A stretch of DNA of 36,339 bases from Syntrophaceae bacterium UBA6109 (GTDB lineage: Bacteria; Desulfobacterota; Syntrophia; Syntrophales; UBA6109), in contig DIWJ01000035.1 in NCBI GenBank assembly GCA_002428445.1, positions 1 through 36,339 of the forward strand, read 5' to 3'. Positions 7,846 to 14,517 of the stretch are shown here, in pieces. Numbering within the stretch: the first letter of the stretch is position 1; each line of letters begins with the position of its first letter. The position numbers were made by a program, and so were the translations under genes. The notes below the pieces were generated by a model. The model was given only the letters and a program-made list of their open reading frames with translations, made no database searches and was not told the DNA's origin.

Positions 7846-8654
7846 TGACCGGAATGCGCACCATTCGCCGCTCGGTGGAATGGCAGGATCTGCTGGGTCG
7901 GGCCTTCGTCTGGATCGTCGGCCCGGCCTATATTGCCCTGCTGTTGCTGCTGGGCTACCGCCTCCGCGGACTTCGGGCGGTCCGAAGGGCCGTCCTGGAG
8001 GAATTCGACCGCCACCGCGGTCCCTGGCTGGTGTGCGCCAATCACCTGACCATGATCGACTCGCTGATCCTGATCTATGCGATGTTTTCGCTCCCCGACC
8101 ACCTCCGGCGCTTCCGGCAGATCCCCTGGAACCTGCCGGAACGGAACAATTTCCAGAGCAATCCCTTGCTTGCCGTCCTGTGCTATCTGGCCAAGTGCAT
8201 TGCCATCACGCGGGGGGGCGATCGGGATGAGATGAAACGGACCCTGGACAAATGCGCCTACCTGATGGAGACGGAGCGGAATCTCCTGATCTTTCCGGAG
8301 GGCGGCCGTTCGCGCACCGGGCGCGTCAATACGGAGACCTTTTCTTACGGCATCGGCCGCTTCATCAAGGACTTCCCCGGCTGCCGGGTGATGTGTCTGT
8401 ACCTGCGCGGCGATGGACAGACCTCGTACAGCACGGTGCCGAAACTCGGAGAGCGGTTTACGATCGCGATGGAGGTGTTCGATCCGGAGCGGACAGCCGC
8501 GGAGGGATTGCGGGCACAGCGGGAATACGCCGCACAGATTATTCGCCGGCTTGTACGAATGGAGGAACAACACTTTGCCCTATATCGGCAACGATATCGT
8601 GGATCTGCAGGAACCCGGCAATCGGGGGAAAAGCCGGGATGCGCGCTTCCTTAA
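7842..8654 (+). CDS. PlsC-type (1-acylglycerol-3-phosphate) acyltransferase
   Basis: A 270-residue membrane-associated acyltransferase of the LPLAT family. It has one N-terminal hydrophobic segment (about residues 23-38), the catalytic NHxxxxD motif (Asn67, His68, Asp73 in NHLTMID) and the acceptor-binding FPEGGRSRTG (151-160). Family members move acyl groups from ACP or CoA onto lysophosphatidate or other hydroxyl acceptors. Next to a private ACP it is the likely exit step, moving the finished chain to a membrane lipid or another acceptor. It starts at an ATGA overlap with the ACP gene. Its last 80 bases are also read in another frame as the start of the phosphopantetheinyl transferase. Confidence 0.87.
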   Translation: MMTGMRTIRRSVEWQDLLGRAFVWIVGPAYIALLLLLGYRLRGLRAVRRAVLEEFDRHRGPWLVCANHLTMIDSLILIYAMFSLPDHLRRFRQIPWNLPERNNFQSNPLLAVLCYLAKCIAITRGGDRDEMKRTLDKCAYLMETERNLLIFPEGGRSRTGRVNTETFSYGIGRFIKDFPGCRVMCLYLRGDGQTSYSTVPKLGERFTIAMEVFDPERTAAEGLRAQREYAAQIIRRLVRMEEQHFALYRQRYRGSAGTRQSGEKPGCALP

Positions 8655-9219
8655 ACGGGTCCTCACGCCGGTCGAGTGTCTGAAGGTCATCCTGTCCCGG
8701 CAGGCGGATCGCACCCTGTGGGCCCTTTGGGCTGCAAAGGAAACCGCCTTCAAGGTCCTCCAGAAACGCGATCCGGAGGTCTCGGCGCGTCCCCGTCAGT
8801 ACCGGGTTCTTCTCTTTCCGGCTCCGGCAAATACCGATGACCGGCAGGAATCTCCTCCCGTGGCTGGCGTCGTTACGACGCCGCATGGATCCGTTCAGAT
8901 CCGGCTGCAGTTCACATCAGGATATGTTCACTGCATCGGGACCGACGCCCCCTGGTCGGCGATGGACGCCATCCAATGGCAGGTGAGCGAAAGACCCGCG
9001 GGATCGGACGAATCAGAGCGGGTCCGCGAGGAGGCGAAGCGCCATCTGGCGAGCCACTTCCAGGAAGCGCTGGAAACCATTCAGATCCGTCCGGCCGGCC
9101 GCACGGGGGCACCGTCGGTCTATCTCGGCGATCGGCGCACATCGATTGATCTCAGCATGAGTCACGATGGACGCTTCACCGCCCACGCCTTCCTGGCCGA
9201 GAGCCCGCCTTCCGCGTGA
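8575..9219 (+). CDS. 4'-phosphopantetheinyl transferase superfamily protein
   Basis: This enzyme should convert apo-ACP to holo-ACP by attaching phosphopantetheine from CoA. The 214-residue protein begins with GNDIVD (Asp7 and Asp10 as metal-binding candidates) and has the hallmark WAAKETAFK (Trp52, Lys55, Glu56, Lys60). A C-terminal LSMSHDGRF segment is found in many members. The start is TTG 8575, chosen because GGAGG (8561-8565) precedes it at nine bases and the N-terminal motif follows directly. No ATG or GTG gives a sensible alternative. The gene overlaps the acyltransferase gene by 80 bases. It closes the operon: a 151-base gap follows. It probably serves the NSA-type ACP encoded upstream. 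Confidence 0.85.
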   Translation: MPYIGNDIVDLQEPGNRGKSRDARFLKRVLTPVECLKVILSRQADRTLWALWAAKETAFKVLQKRDPEVSARPRQYRVLLFPAPANTDDRQESPPVAGVVTTPHGSVQIRLQFTSGYVHCIGTDAPWSAMDAIQWQVSERPAGSDESERVREEAKRHLASHFQEALETIQIRPAGRTGAPSVYLGDRRTSIDLSMSHDGRFTAHAFLAESPPSA

Positions 9220-9276
9220 AGGCTGAACATTCTCTCCCGCCGCATGCCCGTGAAACGAAATGCCGGAACAATCTTC

Positions 9277-9306
9277 TTGAAGCCTTTTCTTCCTTTGTGC
9301 TACTTA
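9277..9306 (+). promoter_or_regulatory. Possible sigma-70 promoter with extended -10
   Basis: TTGAAG (9277-9282) and TACTTA (9301-9306) are separated by 18 bases, and a TG one base before the -10 gives an extended -10. It lies 65 bases before the start codon at 9371 and would give the ferritin-like fusion gene its own transcript. The match is only moderate. Confidence 0.32.
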
Positions 9307-9370
9307 GCGGCCAACAGATCCGTAATCAGGAGTCGTCATCCGCGCCGAAATTTTCGCGAAGCAGGTTACG

Positions 9371-10015
9371 ATGCAGACAAGAATCGGGGATGCCTTGGTT
9401 CAGAAAGGCCTCCTCTCGACCGAACAACTCGAACAGGCGCTGAAGCTCAAGGTCTCTTCAAAGAAGAGGCTGGGGGAAATCTTCGTCGATCTCGGATACC
9501 TATCCAGAGAGCAGGTCGTCGCGAACCTCTATGCGCAGCTGTACGAACGGATCCGGGACGTTCTCGAACCTCTTGCGCAATTGGAATTGGTCATCGCGGA
9601 AGCCTATGCCCTTTGCGCGGAGATCTTTCCCGACCGCAGGGATCTCTGGCGTATCCTCGTTCAGCAGGAAACGGACCACGCAGAGTATATCCGCCGGATG
9701 ATTTCGATCGCTTACGAGAAGCCGCATCTCTTTGAGATGGGATTCCCGCTCCGGAGAGAGGCGGTGGAGACGGTCATTGCGGGGATCCGGGATGCGATTG
9801 CCAAGATCAGGAAGGGTGAAATCCCGAAGAACCGGATCGTTGTTTTTATGACGGACCTGGAAAAAAGCCTGATCGAAAATCGCTTCTTCGACATTCTCAA
9901 GAGCGCCGATCCTGAATTCAACGGCTTCATCCGGAAGATCCGGCAGGAGACCTTCAGCCACAGAAAGACGCTGGAGGACCTGACCCGCGCTCCCGTCTCC
10001 GGGAAACCGTCCTGA
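9371..10015 (+). CDS. PilB/MshE N-terminal-like domain fused to a ferritin-like helical domain
   Basis: A 214-residue protein with two parts. Residues 1 to about 58 (IGDALVQKGLLS, QLEQALK, LGEIFVDLGYLS) match the helical repeat found at the N terminus of type II secretion/type IV pilus ATPases (MshEN/GspE-N family, a c-di-GMP-binding domain in some members). The rest is helical and ferritin-like: Glu77 in IAEAYALCAEIF, an ExxH pair Glu100/His103 in QQETDHAEYI, glutamates at 164/169, and Glu193/His197 in the last helix. The final pair is spaced ExxxH, so the second half of a di-iron site may be imperfect. No ATPase domain follows. Function is unknown; a redox- or metal-responsive partner of a larger complex is speculative. 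It is convergent with the gene to its right. Confidence 0.75.
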   Translation: MQTRIGDALVQKGLLSTEQLEQALKLKVSSKKRLGEIFVDLGYLSREQVVANLYAQLYERIRDVLEPLAQLELVIAEAYALCAEIFPDRRDLWRILVQQETDHAEYIRRMISIAYEKPHLFEMGFPLRREAVETVIAGIRDAIAKIRKGEIPKNRIVVFMTDLEKSLIENRFFDILKSADPEFNGFIRKIRQETFSHRKTLEDLTRAPVSGKPS

Positions 10016-10102
10016 ACCATCCATGAAGAAGCATGACCTCTCCATGAGCGCTCTCCTTCGCGCAGCCGGGAACACCTTCCAAGGACGCAGCGAGATTGAA
10101 TT

Positions 10103-11602
10103 TCAGAGCCTTCCGTAACGCTCCGTCATTTCGCGCAGCCTTGCGGAGAGCGCGTCGCGGAGGGCGCCCGGAGAAAGCCGCCAGCGCCAGTTTCCCGCCA
10201 TTGTACCGGGACGGTTCATCCGCGCCGACGTCCCCAGGCTGAGAAGATCCTGCATCGGAAAGATGGCAAGATCCGCAACCGTACTCATGGCAATCCGTAT
10301 CATCTCCCATGACACCCCGGAAACGGAGATCCGGCGTCCCAGATATCTGCAGAAACGTTCACGGGTTCCCCGCGGCGCTTCTTCGAACCATCCGCGGGCG
10401 GTGTTGAGATCATGGGTGCTCGTGTACACGGCAGTGTTTTGCTGCAGGTTGTGCGGGGCGCAGAAGTGGCGGGGCAGATCATCCGCCCCGAAAGCGAACA
10501 GCAACGGGCGGGTTCCGGTCATGGCAAAACGACGGAGGATCTCCCGAACGTCTTCCGTAAGAAAGCCAAGATCTTCCGCAATGACGGGCAGGCCTCCGCA
10601 GCGCATCTCAAGGGTCTTGAAAAGATCTTCTGCCGGCGCCTTGACCCAGCGGCCGCGTACCGCGGTCTTCTCCCCCGCCGGTACCGCCCAGGAAGAAACA
10701 TACCCCCGGACATGATCCAGGCGAACGATGTCGAACAGTCTGAGCATGTGCTCAAACCTCTGAACCCACCAGCGAAACCCGTCCTTTCGAAGAGTCCTCC
10801 AGCGGTACAGGGGCATCCCCCAAAGCTGGCCCGTCCTGCTGAAGAAATCTGGCGGCACGCCGGAGAGCACCGTCGGACGGCCGCGGCGGTCGAGGCGGAA
10901 AAAATTGCGATGGGCCCAGACATCGGCGCTGTCGTGGCCCGGATACAGCGGCATGTCTCCGATCAAACGGATTCCCGCTTTCCGGCAATAGGCCCTCACC
11001 GCATCCCACTGGCGAAAGAAAATGAACTGAAGAAATTTTTCGTTCGCAATGTCGGCGGCGGCAGTTCTCCTTAGCCCCTCGATCGACGCGGGAACCCTGT
11101 CCCGAATCGCCGTCGGCCACAGATGCCACGGGCGTCCCTCGAAACGTTTCTTGAGGACGTTAAAAAGCGCATAGTCCTCAAGCCAATGCGCCTCCCGACG
11201 GCAGAATCGCGAGAAATCCTCCGCCATGCGGCCCTTCAGGATTTTTTTAGCGGCAGCATCAAGCAGGCGCAGCTTCACGCGGGATGCACCGCCAAAATCG
11301 ACCCGCCCCTTCGAAAGAAACGGAATGCGCTCCAAATCGGCGCGCCGGAGAAAACCGTCGCGGAAGAGCTCCTCGGGGCTGATAAACAGGGGGTTCCCCG
11401 CAAACGCCGATGGGCTGCTGTAAGGACTGTAGTTCTGGACAGCATCAACGGGATGGACGGGCAGGAACTGCCAGTATTTCTGTCCGGCGTCCCGCAGAAA
11501 ATCGGCGAAGCGAAAGGACCACGGCCCAAGGTCTCCGATCCCGTAGCAGGACGGGAGAGAACTGATATGAAGTAGAATGCCGCTTCCTCTAGCGTGGCCC
11601 AT
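10103..11602 (-). CDS. malQ: 4-alpha-glucanotransferase (amylomaltase, GH77)
   Basis: A cytoplasmic enzyme that moves alpha-1,4-glucan segments between malto-oligosaccharides, used in glycogen or maltodextrin metabolism. The 499-residue protein has the GH77 active site: nucleophile Asp296 in VRLDHVRG, acid/base Glu343 in IAEDLG and Asp398 in TSTHDLNT, plus the N-terminal GSGILLHISSLPS and YSPYSSPSAFAGN segments. The start at 11602 follows an AAGGAGA-type ribosome-binding site; the longer open frame to 11674 adds residues without homology. It stands alone on the minus strand, convergent with the ferritin-like fusion gene. No other glycogen gene is nearby. Confidence 0.93.
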   Translation of the reverse strand: MGHARGSGILLHISSLPSCYGIGDLGPWSFRFADFLRDAGQKYWQFLPVHPVDAVQNYSPYSSPSAFAGNPLFISPEELFRDGFLRRADLERIPFLSKGRVDFGGASRVKLRLLDAAAKKILKGRMAEDFSRFCRREAHWLEDYALFNVLKKRFEGRPWHLWPTAIRDRVPASIEGLRRTAAADIANEKFLQFIFFRQWDAVRAYCRKAGIRLIGDMPLYPGHDSADVWAHRNFFRLDRRGRPTVLSGVPPDFFSRTGQLWGMPLYRWRTLRKDGFRWWVQRFEHMLRLFDIVRLDHVRGYVSSWAVPAGEKTAVRGRWVKAPAEDLFKTLEMRCGGLPVIAEDLGFLTEDVREILRRFAMTGTRPLLFAFGADDLPRHFCAPHNLQQNTAVYTSTHDLNTARGWFEEAPRGTRERFCRYLGRRISVSGVSWEMIRIAMSTVADLAIFPMQDLLSLGTSARMNRPGTMAGNWRWRLSPGALRDALSARLREMTERYGRL

Positions 11603-11940
11603 GGCTTCTCCTTCCGGTAAAGATAGCACAGTTGCTCCCGGCACGCACGCCGCGGCGGAGGATCTCCGGTTCAACGCCCGTGCCGCGGCCCTATCCGTGG
11701 ATGCGGTCCCGTGCGAATCGTCTTATGCAAGCGGGATGTCCCCGTTCCGGCCATTGCGTGCCTTACAGGCCGACATGTTTCGATAATTTCTGCGCAAATT
11801 CCGGTAGATAAATTTTTTCTGCAGGCGGCACGCGCTTCCTGGCACGCATCGTGAAATCTCTATCAGGTATGGCAGGGGGAACGCCTTTGGACGACGCCCT
11901 CCGTATCATGACATGATCCGTACCCAACTGGAGGTTTCAT
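11603..11940. other. Intergenic region between malQ and a small unknown gene
   Basis: These 338 bases separate two divergent genes. The left part carries the malQ ribosome-binding site. The middle has no convincing gene. The right part holds the T-rich/TGGCACG element annotated separately. No hairpin terminator or repeat array was seen. Confidence 0.6.
11802..11854 (+). promoter_or_regulatory. Second, weaker sigma-54-like element with the same architecture
   Basis: CGGTAGATAAATTTTTTCT (11802-11820) closely matches the element at 1175-1194, and TGGCACG follows (11840-11846) with the same 27-base distance from the T-run. The -12 region reads GTGA, so the near-invariant GC is GA (11853-11854) and promoter strength is doubtful. 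It lies about 100 bases before the small gene at 11941. The shared architecture is seen directly; activity is inference. Confidence 0.35.
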
Positions 11941-12273
11941 ATGGCCAAAAGAACTACGCGCAGAGTAAAAACGGAGATCGTTGCTGCAGATCTTCCCGTC
12001 TTGACGGCACCCGCTGCCTGCGGTGAGCTGCTGGATCGTTTCCTTCGCGAGAAAGATGTCCGCATGGCCGGAATCTGGTTCTGGCGCAACGGCGGCGCCG
12101 AAGAAGCGGATGGCGAGATGCTCTTCAGCGTCGACAATCTTTTCTCCGGAAACATGGCCCTGTCCATCAACGCCCCTGTTGCACAGGCCTCCAGCCATCC
12201 GGCACGGCCCCGCGCAGGTCGCTTTCCCGTAAATCGGATCTATTCCGGAACAGGCTGCTTCCGCTATGCCTAG
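11941..12273 (+). CDS. Small protein of unknown function
   Basis: A 110-residue protein not recognised as any family. It starts with a basic segment (KRTTRRVK), has a central mixed region with GIWFWRNGG and EMLFSVDNLFSGNMALSI, and ends in a proline- and arginine-rich tail (HPARPRAGRFP). No signal peptide, membrane helix or zinc motif is visible. A ribosome-binding site (TGGAGG) lies about six bases before ATG 11941, and a sigma-54-like element precedes it, which favours a real gene. It stands alone; the strong hairpin after it may end its transcript. Confidence 0.5.
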   Translation: MAKRTTRRVKTEIVAADLPVLTAPAACGELLDRFLREKDVRMAGIWFWRNGGAEEADGEMLFSVDNLFSGNMALSINAPVAQASSHPARPRAGRFPVNRIYSGTGCFRYA

Positions 12274-12355
12274 ACCGGGCGCAGGGGCCCCTCTGGCCGC
12301 CCCGCGAAACATTTTGCACACTGGGTAGGAGATTACACATCCCCTCCCTTCCGTT

Positions 12356-12393
12356 GGCTTCCCCCTTTGCCCTGAGGGGGAAGCCTTCCCCCT
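12356..12393 (+). terminator. Hairpin with two competing stems
   Basis: Segments 12356-12366 and 12375-12385 are perfectly complementary over 11 bases (GGCTTCCCCCT / AGGGGGAAGCC, 8-base loop). The start of the middle segment (12375-12382) can instead pair with 12386-12393 (TTCCCCCT, 3-base loop). No U-run follows directly, though CTTTTTG comes some 18 bases later. It lies between the small gene and the next promoter, so termination of the small gene's transcript is the simplest reading. Confidence 0.5.
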
Positions 12394-12412
12394 GATCCCA
12401 CCTTTTTGTCAC

Positions 12413-12449
12413 CCTTTGTCTTGACAAAGGCTTGAACAATCCTTATCTT
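12413..12449 (+). promoter_or_regulatory. Sigma-70 promoter with palindrome over the -35 box
   Basis: TTGACA (12421-12426), a 17-base spacer and TATCTT (12444-12449) form a good sigma-70 promoter about 93 bases before the NEW3-protein gene. An 18-base perfect palindrome, CCTTTGTC-TT-GACAAAGG (12413-12430), covers the -35 box, which is a typical repressor position. The regulator is not identifiable here. Confidence 0.65.
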
Positions 12450-12541
12450 GTCGCGCGTAGAAGTTCCCGCAAGCTCGTCAAGGGCATTCGAAAATCCCGC
12501 CTGTTCTGTCGGGCAAAAAAGGCGTCTCGAGGAGGTACAGC

Positions 12542-13759
12542 ATGCATCGGTTAAGGTCGACTCATTTCCTTGTTGGAATTTTGACGTGGACAATTCTGCT
12601 GGGGTTCGTGTTCGGATCCCCGCTCTTTGGCGCACAAGACAAGGAGAGAGACTTACGTCCGGAAAGAGGGATCGCCGCTTATACGGAATTCTCCGGCATC
12701 TTCGTCTCCATCGGCGAAGCGGTCCGCATGGATCTGACCGTGGACAACAAAGGCCGGACCGATGAAAATGTCGCCCTGAAGCTTTCCCAGGTGCCCAAGG
12801 GCTGGAAGGCCGTCATCAAAGGCCCCACCTACACAGTCAACGAAGTCCCGGTTCCCGCGGGGAAAAACCGCGTCCTGACCTTTGCCGCCGAGCCGGAAAA
12901 AGGTCTCAAGCCGGGCGTGTATCATTTCCAGATCGATGCCGCGACCGGGGACGGCAAGTTCACCTACACGCAGAAGATCGCCGTGACGGTGCGCGAAAAG
13001 GCGCCCCTGTCGGAAGAAATCGTCGTCACGACTTCCTACCCCATCCTGCGCGGCGATTCAGACGCCAAGTTCGAATTCTCGCTCGACGTCACGAACAAGA
13101 CGGAAAACGACAAGCAGTATACGCTGGCCGCCCAGGCGCCCGAAAAATGGGAGATCAACTTCAAACCCCCATACGAAAACAAGCAGATCTCATCGCTCCG
13201 GGTCAAGGGAAATTCGAATCAAGCCGTCGCCGTCGAGGTGACCCCTGCCAAGAATGCCGTTGCCGGCACCTACCCCGTCCTGGTTCTGATCGGCGCCGGA
13301 GAAAAACGGGCCGAGGTGAAGCTCAATGTCGTCCTGACCGGGACATACAAGCTCGATGCGGGAACCGCCAGCGGCCTTCTGTCCCTGGAATCCTACACCG
13401 GCAAACCCTCTACGATGACTCTGTTCGTAAAGAACACCGGATCGGCCGTCAACCGAAACATCTCCCTGAACTCCTTCAAACCGGAAAACTGGAAGGTGGA
13501 ATTCAAACCGGAAAAGATCGAGACCATGGCCCCGGGTGAACTCAAGCAGATCGAGGTGACCATCACTCCGGCCGCACAGGCGCTGGTCGGAGACTATTCC
13601 GTGGCCCTCTCGGTCGACGGGGAGCGCAACAGCAGCAAGGCCGTCGAGATCCGTGTCGGAGTGAAAACCTCTTCCGCTTGGGGCTGGATCGGAATTTTCA
13701 TCATCCTGGGCGTCATCGCCGGCTTGGCTGGACTTTTCTTGTGGCTGGGGAGGCGGTAA
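12542..13759 (+). CDS. Exported, membrane-anchored NEW3-domain protein
   Basis: A 405-residue protein with an N-terminal signal sequence (hydrophobic core about residues 9-28), a long region of beta-sandwich repeats and a C-terminal membrane helix (about 381-400) followed by GRR. The repeats look like NEW3 (NPCBM-associated) domains: VDNKGRTDENV, GWKAVIKGPTY, LSLESYTGKPSTM and VKNTGSAVNRN with PENWKVEFKP. The protein should sit outside the cytoplasmic membrane with its tail in it. It starts after GAGGAGGTACAGC and its stop codon overlaps the ABC ATPase start (TAATG). This NEW3/ATPase/ABC-2 permease trio recurs in bacteria; the exported substrate is unknown and the NEW3 protein probably acts as a periplasmic partner. 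Confidence 0.82.
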   Translation: MHRLRSTHFLVGILTWTILLGFVFGSPLFGAQDKERDLRPERGIAAYTEFSGIFVSIGEAVRMDLTVDNKGRTDENVALKLSQVPKGWKAVIKGPTYTVNEVPVPAGKNRVLTFAAEPEKGLKPGVYHFQIDAATGDGKFTYTQKIAVTVREKAPLSEEIVVTTSYPILRGDSDAKFEFSLDVTNKTENDKQYTLAAQAPEKWEINFKPPYENKQISSLRVKGNSNQAVAVEVTPAKNAVAGTYPVLVLIGAGEKRAEVKLNVVLTGTYKLDAGTASGLLSLESYTGKPSTMTLFVKNTGSAVNRNISLNSFKPENWKVEFKPEKIETMAPGELKQIEVTITPAAQALVGDYSVALSVDGERNSSKAVEIRVGVKTSSAWGWIGIFIILGVIAGLAGLFLWLGRR

Positions 13760-14517
13760 TGGGAGAAGGGACCGTCATTGAAACGCGCGACTTGACGAAA
13801 ATGTACAACGGGCAGGTCGCCGTCAATCGTCTCAATCTACGGGTCCGGGAAGGGGAGATCTTCGGATTTCTCGGTCCGAACGGGGCCGGCAAGACGACCA
13901 CCATGCTGATGCTGCTGGGCCTGAGTGAACCGACCTCCGGCGAGGCGACGGTATGCGGCTTTCACCCGAGCCGCGAACCTCTCCAGGTCAAGAAACTCGT
14001 CGGTTATCTTCCTGAAAACGTCGGTTTCTACGATGACCTGACGGCCGTGGAAAACCTGAAGTTCATCAGCCGACTCAACGGCATACCCGACGAACAGGCG
14101 CTGCCCCGCATCAGGGAATTGATCCGCATGGTGGATCTGGCCGGTGAGGAGAAGAAGCGCGTCGGGCACTATTCCCGCGGGATGCGGCAACGGCTGGGCA
14201 TCGCGGAGGTGCTCGTCAAGAATCCGCGCATCGTCTTTCTCGATGAACCGACTTTGGGCCTCGATCCGGACGGTACGAAAGCGATGCTCGAGATCATCCG
14301 CCTGCTCAGCGAGCAGCAGAATATCACTGTTTTCTTCTCTTCGCATCTCCTGGACCAGGTGCAGCGGATCAGCAGCCGCATCGGCATCATGATCAAGGCG
14401 AACCTCGTCGCGGAAGGCCGGATCGACGATCTTGCCAGAGAGAAGCTTGGGCTGGGCCAGGAAAGCTACAGCCTCGAGGAGCTCTATATGAAATATTTCA
14501 AGGAGGGCCAAGCATGA
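13759..14517 (+). CDS. ABC transporter ATP-binding protein
   Basis: A 252-residue ABC ATPase that should power the adjacent permease. It has Walker A GPNGAGKTT (39-47), signature SRGMRQR (139-145), Walker B with catalytic Glu in IVFLDEPTLGLDPDG (158-172) and a switch histidine in SSHLLDQV. Its sequence is of the DRA/NosF-like exporter type with the C-terminal tail ending near the membrane partner. The start at 13759 overlaps the upstream stop by one base, with GGGGAGG just before. It overlaps the permease gene by 4 bases. Confidence 0.93.
   Translation: MGEGTVIETRDLTKMYNGQVAVNRLNLRVREGEIFGFLGPNGAGKTTTMLMLLGLSEPTSGEATVCGFHPSREPLQVKKLVGYLPENVGFYDDLTAVENLKFISRLNGIPDEQALPRIRELIRMVDLAGEEKKRVGHYSRGMRQRLGIAEVLVKNPRIVFLDEPTLGLDPDGTKAMLEIIRLLSEQQNITVFFSSHLLDQVQRISSRIGIMIKANLVAEGRIDDLAREKLGLGQESYSLEELYMKYFKEGQA

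Noticed and set aside
1292..9219. Reading the operon as an aryl polyene or ladderane cluster
   Set aside because: No ammonia lyase, aryl-AMP ligase, MMPL exporter, radical SAM or phytoene-desaturase-like gene is present in the window.
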